Source of the DNA: Verrucosispora sioxanthis
GTDB lineage: Bacteria; Actinomycetota; Actinomycetes; Mycobacteriales; Micromonosporaceae
Direction of reading: 5' to 3'
NCBI RefSeq assembly: GCF_010560025.1
Contig: NZ_SAIY01000010.1
Location: 1-64,000 of the forward strand
Length of the DNA: 64,000 nt
This document shows, in pieces, positions 45,178-55,198 of this stretch (its first letter is position 1; each line of letters opens with the position of its first letter). Under the pieces are notes generated by a model. That model was not told the origin of the DNA and ran no database searches. It saw only the letters and a list, made by a program, of their open reading frames with translations. A program made the position numbers and the translations under genes.

Positions 45178-45711
45178 ATGAGGACCGACGACTTCTGGCA
45201 GTTGATCGAGCGCGCCCGCACCGGCGGGGGAGATCCGGACGCCGTCGCCGCCCGGGCCGTCGCGTTGCTCGCCGCCCGTGATCCCGAGGAGATCGTCGGA
45301 TACGCCCACCACCAGCAACGGGTCCTCGCCGCGTCCTACCGGGTCGATCTCTGGGGCGCCGCGTACCTGATCAACGGTGGTGCCTCCGACGACGGCTTCG
45401 AGTACTTCCGGGGTTGGCTGATGACCCAGGGACGGGAGGTGTTCGCCCGGGCGGTCGCCGATCCGGACTCGCTGGCCGAGCTGCCGCAGATCCGGTCCGC
45501 CTCGCTCAGCGGCGAGGAGTTCGAGTGCGAGGACATGCTCGCGGTGCCGTGGGACGCGTACCGCAAGGCGACCGCGACCGACCTGCCGGGGGAGCGTGCG
45601 GCGATCCGGCAGCCCGACCTGAACGACTTCTGGGACTTCGACGACGAGGACGAGGCCCGCCGTCGACTGCCCCGGCTCGCCGCCCTCTTCGTCGAGCCGC
45701 CGCAGGAGTGA
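45178..45711 (+). CDS. DUF4240 protein
   Basis: A 177-aa protein beginning MRTDDFWQLIERAR and containing AAYLINGGASDDGFEYFRGWL and the EFECEDMLAVPWDAY segment of DUF4240. It is cytoplasmic and of unknown function. The same frame is open far upstream only as shadow of the kinase-like gene. It is divergent from that gene, with 87 bp between the starts. Confidence 0.88.
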   Translation: MRTDDFWQLIERARTGGGDPDAVAARAVALLAARDPEEIVGYAHHQQRVLAASYRVDLWGAAYLINGGASDDGFEYFRGWLMTQGREVFARAVADPDSLAELPQIRSASLSGEEFECEDMLAVPWDAYRKATATDLPGERAAIRQPDLNDFWDFDDEDEARRRLPRLAALFVEPPQE

Positions 45712-45755
45712 CGGACGCCCGGCCGATGTCCGCCGGGGACATGGGAGCATAGAGG

Positions 45756-45775
45756 GGGCCGGCGCGTGCCGGCCC
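45756..45775 (+). terminator. 8-bp GC hairpin before lepA
   Basis: GGGCCGGC (45756-45763) pairs with GCCGGCCC (45768-45775) over a GCGT loop, between the DUF4240 stop and lepA. It may terminate the former or lie in the lepA leader. Confidence 0.4.
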
Positions 45776-45805
45776 GCTCACGTCAGCCGACCAGAACGGA
45801 CCGCT

Positions 45806-47680
<1,875 letters not shown>

Positions 47681-47721
47681 TCGCGCGGCGGCGCGCGTAG
47701 GGCGCCGCCGTCCCGACGGAC

Positions 47722-47742
47722 GCCCGGCCACCTCGGCCGGGC
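47722..47742 (+). terminator. hairpin after lepA
   Basis: GCCCGGCC (47722-47729) pairs with GGCCGGGC (47735-47742) over a 5-nt loop; outer GGAC/GTCC bases extend it with a bulge. Confidence 0.6.
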
Positions 47743-47896
47743 GCCCGTCCGCGTTGGGCCGGGTGGCGCGATCTTTCGGGGTGGGTCGCGACCTCTCGGC
47801 CAGAAAAGCCGGTTTGGGATCTTCGTGGGTCGGGCATTAGGCGGTCACGACAGGAACACCACAAACGTTGAACGTCTTTCGTGAAGGAGAGCGATC

Positions 47897-48184
47897 ATGG
47901 AGCTCACCGTCTGGGGCATCATCACCGCCCTGATCGTTGGTCTGATCGTCGGTGCGCTTGGCCGACTGGTGGTGCCGGGCCGTCAGAACATGCCGATCTG
48001 GCTGCACATGCTCATCGGTGTCGGTGCCGCGCTGCTCGGCACCGTGATCGCCCGCGCGTCCGGCTTCGCCGAGACCGCCGGTATCGACTGGCGGGAGCTG
48101 CTGCTCCAGGTGCTGCTGGCCGCCGTCGCCGTCGCGCTGGTCGCCGGTGTGGGCCGCAACCGCCGGGGTGTCACCCACCGGTAA
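47897..48184 (+). CDS. GlsB/YeaQ/YmgE-family stress membrane protein
   Basis: A 95-aa protein with three helices (about 4-26, 36-54 and 67-85) and the family loop GALGRLVVPGRQNMP after helix 1. Members are often called transglycosylase-associated proteins and are stress-induced, but their biochemical role is unknown. GAAGGAGA precedes ATG 47897. A strong terminator follows, so it is monocistronic. Confidence 0.9.
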   Translation: MELTVWGIITALIVGLIVGALGRLVVPGRQNMPIWLHMLIGVGAALLGTVIARASGFAETAGIDWRELLLQVLLAAVAVALVAGVGRNRRGVTHR

Positions 48185-48199
48185 CCGCTGAACCTGTCG

Positions 48200-48235
48200 A
48201 AAGGCGCCCGACCGTCGAGGTCGGGCGCCTTTCGC
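48200..48235 (+). terminator. perfect 14-bp terminator
   Basis: AAAGGCGCCCGACC (48200-48213) pairs with 48219-48232 over a GTCGA loop and ends in TTT. Confidence 0.85.
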
Positions 48236-48310
48236 ATGCGTACGCCCGGAGGCGGATCGACCTGAGGCGTCCGACGGTGGGCGAGGGCGGCGCGCCGGGG
48301 CCGTTCCCCG

Positions 48311-48316
48311 TAGAAT
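48311..48316 (+). promoter_or_regulatory. -10 element (TAGAAT), leaderless
   Basis: TAGAAT ends exactly 6 nt before ATG 48323 of the MOSC gene and is near the best possible -10 match. Confidence 0.6.
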
Positions 48317-48322
48317 GTGATC

Positions 48323-48967
48323 ATGACGGGCAGGGTGGCATCGGTGAACGTCGGGATCGTGACCGAGGCGGCGTGGGCCGGTGCGGCGAGCGGGCGCAGC
48401 GGCATCGACAAGCGACCCGCCGATGCGCCGGTGCTCCTGCGCTTCGACGGCGTGGCCGGCGACTTCATCGGCGAACGGGCCCACCACGGTGGCCCGGACC
48501 AGGCCGTCTACGCGTACGCGGGGGAGGACGCGGCCTGGTGGGAGGCCGACCTCGGGCGAACCATCCGCCCCGGCGGCTTCGGCGAGAACCTCACCACGTA
48601 CGCGGTCGACGTGACCGGTGCCGTGATCGGCGAGCAGTGGGCCGTCGGCGAGGCGCTGCTCCAGGTGACCATGCCGCGCACGCCGTGCCGGACCTTCGCC
48701 GGCTTCTGGGGCGTACCGGATCTGATCAAACGGTTCACCGCGCGGGCCACCCCCGGTGCGTACCTGCGGGTGCTCCGCGAGGGCGCGGTGGGAGCCGGCG
48801 ACCCGATCGAGATCGTGCACCGGCCGGCGCACGGGGTGACCCTCGGCGAGGTGTTCCGCGCGCTCAGCCTGGAGCCGTCGTTGCTGCCCGGGCTGCTGGC
48901 GGCCGACGAGCTGCCCGAGCCGATCCGGGAGAAGGTGCGTCGCCGTGTCGGCGAGCCGGCCGGCTGA
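48323..48967 (+). CDS. MOSC domain protein (YiiM-like)
   Basis: A 214-aa protein. MOSC domains bind molybdenum cofactor or carry sulfur and metal transfers. RFDGVAGDFIGERAHHGGPDQAVYAY and MPRTPCRTFAGFWG with the conserved Cys fit the YiiM-like group (6-hydroxylaminopurine resistance). The leaderless promoter favours ATG 48323; an in-frame GTG lies 6 nt upstream. Confidence 0.9.
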   Translation: MTGRVASVNVGIVTEAAWAGAASGRSGIDKRPADAPVLLRFDGVAGDFIGERAHHGGPDQAVYAYAGEDAAWWEADLGRTIRPGGFGENLTTYAVDVTGAVIGEQWAVGEALLQVTMPRTPCRTFAGFWGVPDLIKRFTARATPGAYLRVLREGAVGAGDPIEIVHRPAHGVTLGEVFRALSLEPSLLPGLLAADELPEPIREKVRRRVGEPAG

Positions 48968-48995
48968 CGGACCGGCAGGTCCGTCCGGAGATGAC

Positions 48996-49043
48996 ACGAC
49001 AGGCCCCGCGGCCACGTCCAGGCGTGGCCACGGGGCCTGTCGT
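48996..49043. terminator. 21-bp bidirectional hairpin
   Basis: Arms 48996-49016 and 49023-49043 pair over 21 bp with one mismatch and a 6-nt loop. They lie between the convergent MOSC and phytanoyl-CoA dioxygenase genes. Confidence 0.8.
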
Positions 49044-49054
49044 CACTCCTCCGG

Positions 49055-49960
49055 TCAGCGGAGCCAGGGGATGTTGCGGTTGAGTAGACCGCGCTGCTTG
49101 AGTTCCTTGCGCAGCGGGATCTCGTCGTCGATGTAGCCGTCCCAGTTGATGCCCCAGTAGTTGGCCGTGTGGGTGCCCTCACCGAGCAGCTGACGCTGCA
49201 CCGGCGTGCGGTTGCGGTACCACTCGCCGTCCTTGTCGGGGTGCAGCTCGTCGAGCGGGCGGATCCACCGGTAGGTGTAGCCGACGAACAGCATCTTGCG
49301 GGTGATGTTCGACAGGTTCGTCGACCGGGAGTGCCACTGGCGGCGGTCGAAGATGAAGGCGTCGCCCGGGTTGGCGGTGATCTCGACGGTGCCCTCCGGG
49401 TCCGGGTTGTGCACGCTCAGGTCCGTCGGGCGGGGCAGCGAGTTCCACAGGTGGCTGCCGGGGATCACCTTCGTCGCGCCCCGGCCCTTCTCCGACAGGT
49501 CGGAGAGCACGTAGGCGACCTTCAGCGAGAACATCGGCCGCGGCAGGTTCGGGTCCATCGTCTCCGGGTCGGAGTTCTGCCGGTACCCGTCCTGGTGCCA
49601 ACCCCAGTACGGCTTCTCGGGCTCCAACGCCGGCGGCGTCACGTCGAGGTGGTTGTGGTGGGTGTAGATGTTCCAGCCCGCCAGGCCCCACATGTAGGGA
49701 AACGCGATCGGGTGGGTGAGCAGCTCGCCGAAGAGCTCGTCACGCTCGAGGAAACCCAGCAGGTGCAGGGTTCCGTCCTTGGTGGTGTTGCCCTTGGCCT
49801 TCTCCTCCTCGTACACCCGGTCGACCGCGGCCTCGAGAGCGGCTCGGTGATCCTCGGTCAGGACGTTTCGCAGCAGGAGAAAGCCCTGCTCGTGGAACTC
49901 CTTGCGGTCGACGTCACTGATCGGTTCGTAGCCGGTCCGGTCGCCGTAGTCGAACGCCAC
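49055..49960 (-). CDS. phytanoyl-CoA dioxygenase (PhyH) family protein
   Basis: A 301-aa Fe(II)/2-oxoglutarate dioxygenase. The facial-triad HxD is WHQDGY, and a later His lies in QWHSRSTNLSN, with the R of NITRK near the 2-oxoglutarate site. GTG 49960 has GGGGAGGGG about 6 nt upstream; ATG 49990, ten codons earlier, lacks such a site. The family hydroxylates diverse small molecules, and none of the neighbours indicates a pathway. Confidence 0.85.
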   Translation of the reverse strand: MAFDYGDRTGYEPISDVDRKEFHEQGFLLLRNVLTEDHRAALEAAVDRVYEEEKAKGNTTKDGTLHLLGFLERDELFGELLTHPIAFPYMWGLAGWNIYTHHNHLDVTPPALEPEKPYWGWHQDGYRQNSDPETMDPNLPRPMFSLKVAYVLSDLSEKGRGATKVIPGSHLWNSLPRPTDLSVHNPDPEGTVEITANPGDAFIFDRRQWHSRSTNLSNITRKMLFVGYTYRWIRPLDELHPDKDGEWYRNRTPVQRQLLGEGTHTANYWGINWDGYIDDEIPLRKELKQRGLLNRNIPWLR

Positions 49961-50178
49961 GTCGTACCCCTCCCCAAGAGGTGAAACCATTTCTGGCACA
50001 GGCCGCCGATCGTAACGCGCGTCCGGACGGCCCGTGGGGCACCCCGTGACCTTTCCACGGGCATGGCGACTGATGGCGGTTGCTCGACTACCGCACGTCA
50101 CCCAACGTGGCGAGACGGGGCCTTACGTGGGTAATTGCCGGTTTTTGCGGTGACTGCGGGTAAGGAGATCGGGGTCGG

Positions 50179-51132
50179 TCAGACGTCGGCGTGGACCTCG
50201 GCGAGAACCTCGGTGTCACCCCGGTCGCTGTCCGGCAACCGCTTCCAGTCGCCGCGCTTGGCGGTCCACTCCCGGCCGTCGAAGACGACCCGCTTCACCC
50301 CGTGCTCCTTCGCGTGGGAGACCAGCCAGTGCGTGTACCGCCAGCCGGCCCGCACGCCCTCGGCGGAGGTCGTCAGGCTGCCGGCGGGGCTCCGCTCGAA
50401 GTCGTTGATCCCCACCTTCAACAGGGTCGGGTTGCCGTAGCTGTCGACGGCGGAGCTGAGGTAACCCCGGCCCGCCCGCCGGTCGCCGTCGGAGGTGAGG
50501 GCCACCAGGCCCCAGTCGAGCGACAGCCCCTCGGTCAGGGCGGCGATGGCGGCGGCACCGCGCATCACCGGATCACCGCCCACCGAGCAGGTGACCGCCG
50601 TGGTGGCGTGCCCGAGCAGCGCCCGGGTGAGCACCTGCGACTCGTCGGCCCACTTCTCGTACGCCTCCGGGAAGGCCGAGCGCTGCACCTTCTGCGCCGC
50701 GTCGGTGACCCGCATGTCCTGCCAGCCGCGCACCTTCTTCAACGCCGCGTAGAACTTCCCCGCCGCGTACCGTGGGTCGCGGATCTGGGTCGCTGTGCCC
50801 CACCCCTGGCTCGGCCGCTGCTGGAACAGCCCCACGGAGTCGCGGTCACCGCCGGTCAGGTTGCGCAGCCCGGACTCCTGGTACGCGGTGGCGAGCGCCA
50901 CCACCACCGCCCGCTCGGGCATCTCGCGCTGCACGCCGATCGCCGCGATGGTCGCCGCGTTCGCCATCTGCTGCGAGTCGAGCGTCACCTGGCCGTCGGC
51001 CTGCACCGTGCAGGCCCGGCCGGCCAGCGGGAGCCGTAGCCCGTCACCGGCCTGCCTGAGCACCACGATGATCCCGATCGCGGCGATCAGGACGAGGACC
51101 ACGAAGCCCGTCGCGGCAGCCCGAGTTCGCAC
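50179..51132 (-). CDS. exported protein with lysozyme-like (SLT-type) fold
   Basis: A 317-aa protein with an N-terminal membrane anchor (about 8-26). A region resembling soluble lytic transglycosylases follows: VALATAYQESGLRN with the candidate catalytic Glu, GLFQQRPSQGWGT and YAAGKFYAAL. A C-terminal domain of about 130 residues (GYLSSAVDSYGNPTLLKV) is unknown to me. GTG 51132 is chosen because AGGAGG lies 5 nt upstream; the first GTG overlaps that site. A cell-wall role is inferred. Confidence 0.75.
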   Translation of the reverse strand: MRTRAAATGFVVLVLIAAIGIIVVLRQAGDGLRLPLAGRACTVQADGQVTLDSQQMANAATIAAIGVQREMPERAVVVALATAYQESGLRNLTGGDRDSVGLFQQRPSQGWGTATQIRDPRYAAGKFYAALKKVRGWQDMRVTDAAQKVQRSAFPEAYEKWADESQVLTRALLGHATTAVTCSVGGDPVMRGAAAIAALTEGLSLDWGLVALTSDGDRRAGRGYLSSAVDSYGNPTLLKVGINDFERSPAGSLTTSAEGVRAGWRYTHWLVSHAKEHGVKRVVFDGREWTAKRGDWKRLPDSDRGDTEVLAEVHADV

Positions 51133-51256
51133 CCGCACCTCCTGTGTCAAGGTCCGCCAAGCGTACGTCCCGCATCGACCCGTACGTGTCGTCCGACCGG
51201 TTCCGTCCTCGCGCGGCACCCACGCGCAACCCGAGGTTCCCCGTCCCGGCCGTACC

Positions 51257-52045
51257 TCACCTACCGAGTTCCGCCACCCAGCGTGGTGCCCGCTTCTCCC
51301 GGAATGCGGTGACCCCCTCGACCCCGTCGGCCGACAGGAAGTAAGCGGTGGACAGCTCGGCCAGTTCGGCAAGTTCGGCGCGCAGGTCGACGGCGGGCGG
51401 ACGGCGCAGCAGTCGCTTCGCGCCGGCCAACGCCGCCGGGGCGCCACGCACCAACGAGTCGCAGTACCGCCGCACCGCGGCGTCCAGTTCCTCGGTCGGC
51501 ACCGCGGCGGTGACCAGGCCGATCTCGGCCGCCCGCCGGCCGTCGAAGGTGTCGCCGGTCAGGTACAGCTCGGCTGCCGCCCGGGTCGTCAGGTGGGGCA
51601 GCACCGTCGCGGAGATCACCGCCGGGATCACCCCGATCCGCACCTCGGTGAAGGCGAACGTGGCCTCGGCCGCGCAGACCGCCAGGTCGGCCGCCGCGAT
51701 CAGGCCCAGACCGCCGGCCCGAGCCGGGCCGGCGACCCTGGCCAGCACCGGCTTCGGGCACTCCCGGACCGCCGCGAGCACGTCACCCAGCATCCCGGCG
51801 GGCACCGTGCCGCTGGCGTACGCCGCCGCGGTCTCCTTCAGGTCGGCTCCGGAGCAGAAGACCGGCCCGGTGTGGTCGAGCACGATCACCCGGACCGCGT
51901 CGTCGGCGACCGCGGCGGCCAGCCCCGCCAGCAGTTCGGTCATCAGCGGCGTGGAGAGCGCGTTGCGGTTGTGCGGACTGTCCAGGGTGAGCGTGGTCAC
52001 CCCGTGGGCCGTGGCGACCCGCACGAGCGCGTCGGGAGAGGTCAT
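51257..52045 (-). CDS. enoyl-CoA hydratase/isomerase family protein
   Basis: A 262-aa crotonase-fold protein. The oxyanion-hole segment is SGADLKETAA, the second backbone site is RVAGPARAGGLGLIAAADLAV, and a candidate acid lies in FTEVRIGVIPAVIS. The reaction is probably on acyl-CoA, but crotonases vary. A TAGTGT -10 lies 8 nt upstream of ATG 52045. It is divergent from hemW, with only 20 bp between the start codons. Confidence 0.9.
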   Translation of the reverse strand: MTSPDALVRVATAHGVTTLTLDSPHNRNALSTPLMTELLAGLAAAVADDAVRVIVLDHTGPVFCSGADLKETAAAYASGTVPAGMLGDVLAAVRECPKPVLARVAGPARAGGLGLIAAADLAVCAAEATFAFTEVRIGVIPAVISATVLPHLTTRAAAELYLTGDTFDGRRAAEIGLVTAAVPTEELDAAVRRYCDSLVRGAPAALAGAKRLLRRPPAVDLRAELAELAELSTAYFLSADGVEGVTAFREKRAPRWVAELGR

Positions 52046-52065
52046 GCCAGGGCACACTAGTGGCC

Positions 52066-53289
52066 ATGCCCGGCGTCCTTCCAGCAGGCGAGCCCGTCCC
52101 GGCCGACGGGTCGCTGCCCGCGTCCGCCCGCGCGTCCGTGGGCGCCCGGGGTTTCGGGGTGTACGTGCACGTGCCCTTCTGCGCGAGCCGGTGCGGCTAC
52201 TGCGACTTCAACACGTACACCGCCGACGAGCTGGGCGGTGGCACGAGCCGGGAGGGCTACACCGACACCGTGCTGGCGGAGCTGGCACTCGCCGCCCGGG
52301 TGCTGGCGGACGCACCGCCGCCCCGGGTGGAGACGGTCTTCGTCGGCGGCGGCACCCCCACCCTGCTGCCCGCCGACGACCTGGCCCGCATCCTCGACGC
52401 GATCGACCGGACCTGGGGGCTGGCCGCCGACGCGGAGGTGACCACCGAGGCGAACCCGGAGTCGGTGACGCCCACCTCACTGAAGGAGCTGCGCGCGGCC
52501 GGGTTCACCCGGATCTCGCTGGGCATGCAGTCGGCCGCGCCCGGGGTGCTCGCCGTGCTGGACCGCCGGCACAGCGCCGGCCGGGCCACCGCCGCCGCCC
52601 TGGAGGCCCGCGACGCCGGCTTCGACCACGTCAATCTCGACCTGATCTACGGCACGCCGGGGGAGCGGGCCGAGGACTTCGCCGCCTCACTGGACCAGGT
52701 GGTGACCGCGGGCGTGGACCACGTCAGCGCGTACGCCCTGATCGTCGAGGACGGCACCCGACTGGCCGCCCGGATGCGCCGGGGCGAGCTTCCGTACCCG
52801 GACGAGGACGTGGCCGCGGACCGTTACCTGGCCGCCGAGTCGGCCCTCGGCGCGGCCGGCTTCTCCTGGTACGAGGTCTCCAACTGGGCCCGCACGCCGC
52901 AGGCGCGCTGCCGGCACAACCTGCTCTACTGGACCGGCGGTGACTGGTGGGGCCTCGGGCCGGGGGCGCACAGCCACGTCGGCGGAGTGCGCTGGTGGAA
53001 CGTCAAACATCCCGCCGCGTACGCCCAACGCCTCGCCGCCGGGGAGTCGCCCGGGCAGGCCCGGGAGGTGCTCACCGGCGACGAGGCGCACATGGAGGAC
53101 GTCATGCTCCGCTTGCGACTGGCCGCCGGCCTGCCGCTCGACGTGCTGACCGACGCTGGGCGGGCGGGCGCGGCCCGGGCACTGGCCGAGGGCCTGCTCG
53201 ACCAGCCCGCCCACGCCGCCGGCCGCGCCGTGCTCACCCTGCGCGGCCGATTGCTCGCCGACGCCGTGGTCCGCGACCTGCTGCCCTGA
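52066..53289 (+). CDS. hemW: radical SAM heme chaperone HemW
   Basis: A 407-aa radical SAM protein of the HemW family, long misnamed oxygen-independent coproporphyrinogen oxidase; HemW transfers heme. The cluster motif is CASRCGYCDF (CxxxCxxC). VFVGGGTPTLL, SLGMQSAAPGVLAVLDRRH and the HemW C-terminal domain support it. ATG 52066 is two codons after an in-frame GTG. It shares a very short divergent promoter with the hydratase gene. Confidence 0.94.
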   Translation: MPGVLPAGEPVPADGSLPASARASVGARGFGVYVHVPFCASRCGYCDFNTYTADELGGGTSREGYTDTVLAELALAARVLADAPPPRVETVFVGGGTPTLLPADDLARILDAIDRTWGLAADAEVTTEANPESVTPTSLKELRAAGFTRISLGMQSAAPGVLAVLDRRHSAGRATAAALEARDAGFDHVNLDLIYGTPGERAEDFAASLDQVVTAGVDHVSAYALIVEDGTRLAARMRRGELPYPDEDVAADRYLAAESALGAAGFSWYEVSNWARTPQARCRHNLLYWTGGDWWGLGPGAHSHVGGVRWWNVKHPAAYAQRLAAGESPGQAREVLTGDEAHMEDVMLRLRLAAGLPLDVLTDAGRAGAARALAEGLLDQPAHAAGRAVLTLRGRLLADAVVRDLLP

Positions 53290-53316
53290 TCCCCGTCATC
53301 AGACCGGCCGGCGCGG

Positions 53317-53892
53317 TCAGCGCTTCACGAACGAGTAGCTCATCGGGTAGCGGTACAGCGTCCCGTCGTTGGCCTTGACCCCGCCGATGATGCCGAAGAT
53401 CACCGGCACGATCCAGACGAGCATCGGGATGAAGAACAGGACGCCGCAGGTGATCGCGGTGAGCACCCAGCTCAGCACGCCGACGATGGCCCAGGTGAGC
53501 TGGAAGTTCAGCGCGGCCACCGAGTGCGCCCGGGCGATCGGCGACTGCTGGCCACGGGTCATCATCGCGATCAGCGGCGCGACCCAGCCGAAGAGCCCGC
53601 CACCGACGACCACGCCGAGCGGGCCGCCGAAGTGCGCGATCAGCACCCAGGTCTTGTCCTCGTTGTTGGCGTAGCCACCGCCGGGAGCGCCGTAGCCGCC
53701 GGTCGGGTAGCCGACACCGGGTGATCCCGGCGGCGGATAGCCGCCGGGTGGGGGGTAGCCGGCCGGTGGCGGCTGGTCGCCGGTGGGGGGTGGATAGCCG
53801 CCGGGCGGAGGATAGCCGCCCTGGCCAGGCGAACCGGACAGTGGTGTCGTGGGTTCGTCGCCGGAGTCCGGGGGACGAGGTGGTTCAGTCAT
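53317..53892 (-). CDS. DUF4870 (Tic20-like) membrane protein with Pro/Gly/Tyr repeats
   Basis: A 191-aa protein. The N-terminal 85 residues are GGYPPP-type repeats, followed by DKTWVLIAHFGGPLGVVVGG and three or four helices of the DUF4870 type, ending GGVKANDGTLYRYPMS. Function is unknown. ATG 53892 has no Shine-Dalgarno, but TACCGT lies 7 nt upstream, so the mRNA is probably leaderless. Confidence 0.87.
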   Translation of the reverse strand: MTEPPRPPDSGDEPTTPLSGSPGQGGYPPPGGYPPPTGDQPPPAGYPPPGGYPPPGSPGVGYPTGGYGAPGGGYANNEDKTWVLIAHFGGPLGVVVGGGLFGWVAPLIAMMTRGQQSPIARAHSVAALNFQLTWAIVGVLSWVLTAITCGVLFFIPMLVWIVPVIFGIIGGVKANDGTLYRYPMSYSFVKR

Positions 53893-54018
53893 GGAGGCCA
53901 CGGTAGGTGCCAGCGGCAACGGCGCACCAGAGCGACACCGGCGAGTGTCAACCCGCCGATCGGCTCGATGACGCCGGTGCTGACTTGATCATCGCGTGGA
54001 CGGGGGCGCCGACGTAGA

Positions 54019-54045
54019 CTGGCACTCGCTACAGTCGAGTGCCAG
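54019..54045 (+). promoter_or_regulatory. CIRCE operator
   Basis: CTGGCACTC (54019-54027), a 9-nt spacer and GAGTGCCAG (54037-54045) form the CIRCE inverted repeat to which HrcA binds. It overlaps a TAGACT -10 candidate (54015-54020) upstream of hrcA, indicating autorepression released by heat. Confidence 0.92.
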
Positions 54046-54102
54046 AGTGTTCCTCTGGCGGCCGTGACGCCGCGAGCTGACCTGCGACAGGAGGTGGCAA
54101 GG

Positions 54103-55125
54103 ATGGGTCTTGACGACCGGAAGCTCGCCGTGCTCCGGGCGATCGTCGAGGACTACGTCGCCACCCAGGAGCCGGTCGGCAGCAAGTCGCTCGTCGAGCG
54201 GCACCAGCTCGGCGTCTCGCCGGCCACCGTGCGCAACGACATGGCCGTGCTGGAGGAGGAGGGCTACATCCGCCAGCCGCACACCAGCGCGGGGCGGGTG
54301 CCCACCGACCGTGGCTACCGACTCTTCGTCGACCGGTTGAGCCGGGTCAAGCCGCTCAGCCCGGCCGAACGCCGGGCGATCGAGCGCTTCCTGGCCGGCG
54401 CCGTGGATCTCGACGACGTGGTGCACCGCACGGTGCGGCTGCTGGCGCAACTGACCCGGCAGGTCGCCGTCGTGCAGTACCCGAGCCTGGCCCGGTCCCG
54501 GGTGCGTCACCTGGAACTGGTGCCGATCTCCACCACCCGGCTGATGCTTGTGATGATCGCCGACACCGGCCGGGTCGAGCAGCGACTGGTCGAGCTGCCC
54601 GCACCGGTCCCCGCCGACGACGTGCTGGACCTGCGCCGGCTGGTGAACGAGAAACTGGTGGGTGTCCGCCTGTCGGAGACCCCGCCGCTGGTGCAGACCC
54701 TCATCGACGACTGCGCGCCGCACCTGCGCCCGGCGATGACCACCCTGTCCACGGTGCTGCTGGAGACACTCGTCGAACGGCACGAGGAACGGCTCGCCCT
54801 CGCCGGCACCGCCAACCTCGCCCGGGGCGGCCTGCTCGACTTCCAGGGCTCGTTGCGGCCGATCCTCGAAGCGCTTGAGGAGGAGGTCGTGCTGCTCAAG
54901 CTCATCGGCGAGGTGGAGCCGAGCACACTGCGGGTGCGCATCGGCGACGAGAACGAGTACGACAACCTGCGGGCGGCTTCCGTGGTCAGCACCGGGTACG
55001 GCCCGGGCGCGATCATCGTCGGGGGGATGGGCGTGCTCGGACCGACCCGGATGGACTACCCCGGAACCATCGCCACGGTGAGGGCCGTGGCACGCTACGT
55101 GGGCGAGCTGCTGGCCCAGAACTGA
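54103..55125 (+). CDS. hrcA: heat-inducible transcriptional repressor HrcA
   Basis: A 340-aa repressor of class I heat-shock genes. It begins MGLDDRKLAVLRAIVEDYV, followed by the winged helix (ATVRNDMAVLEEEGYI). The GAF-like dimerisation region and the C-terminal VVSTGYGPGAIIVGGMGVLGP are typical. ATG 54103 has AGGAGG 8 nt upstream and is the family start; GTG 54064 is less likely. dnaJ follows 73 bp downstream. Confidence 0.96.
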   Translation: MGLDDRKLAVLRAIVEDYVATQEPVGSKSLVERHQLGVSPATVRNDMAVLEEEGYIRQPHTSAGRVPTDRGYRLFVDRLSRVKPLSPAERRAIERFLAGAVDLDDVVHRTVRLLAQLTRQVAVVQYPSLARSRVRHLELVPISTTRLMLVMIADTGRVEQRLVELPAPVPADDVLDLRRLVNEKLVGVRLSETPPLVQTLIDDCAPHLRPAMTTLSTVLLETLVERHEERLALAGTANLARGGLLDFQGSLRPILEALEEEVVLLKLIGEVEPSTLRVRIGDENEYDNLRAASVVSTGYGPGAIIVGGMGVLGPTRMDYPGTIATVRAVARYVGELLAQN

Positions 55126-55198
55126 CAAGTCAGGGCCGACGGCAGGCTGCCGCCGCCGAACGGCGTAACTCGAGACGAACACGAGGACACGGAACGCA

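Noticed and set aside
47790..47890. Stress sigma (SigB/SigF-type) promoter before the GlsB-like gene
   Set aside because: GTTTGG and GGGTCG occur, but their spacing of about 9 nt is too short for that promoter class.
53650..53860. GC-rich direct repeats
   Set aside because: They are the GGYPPP-coding repeats of the DUF4870 protein, not an independent element.
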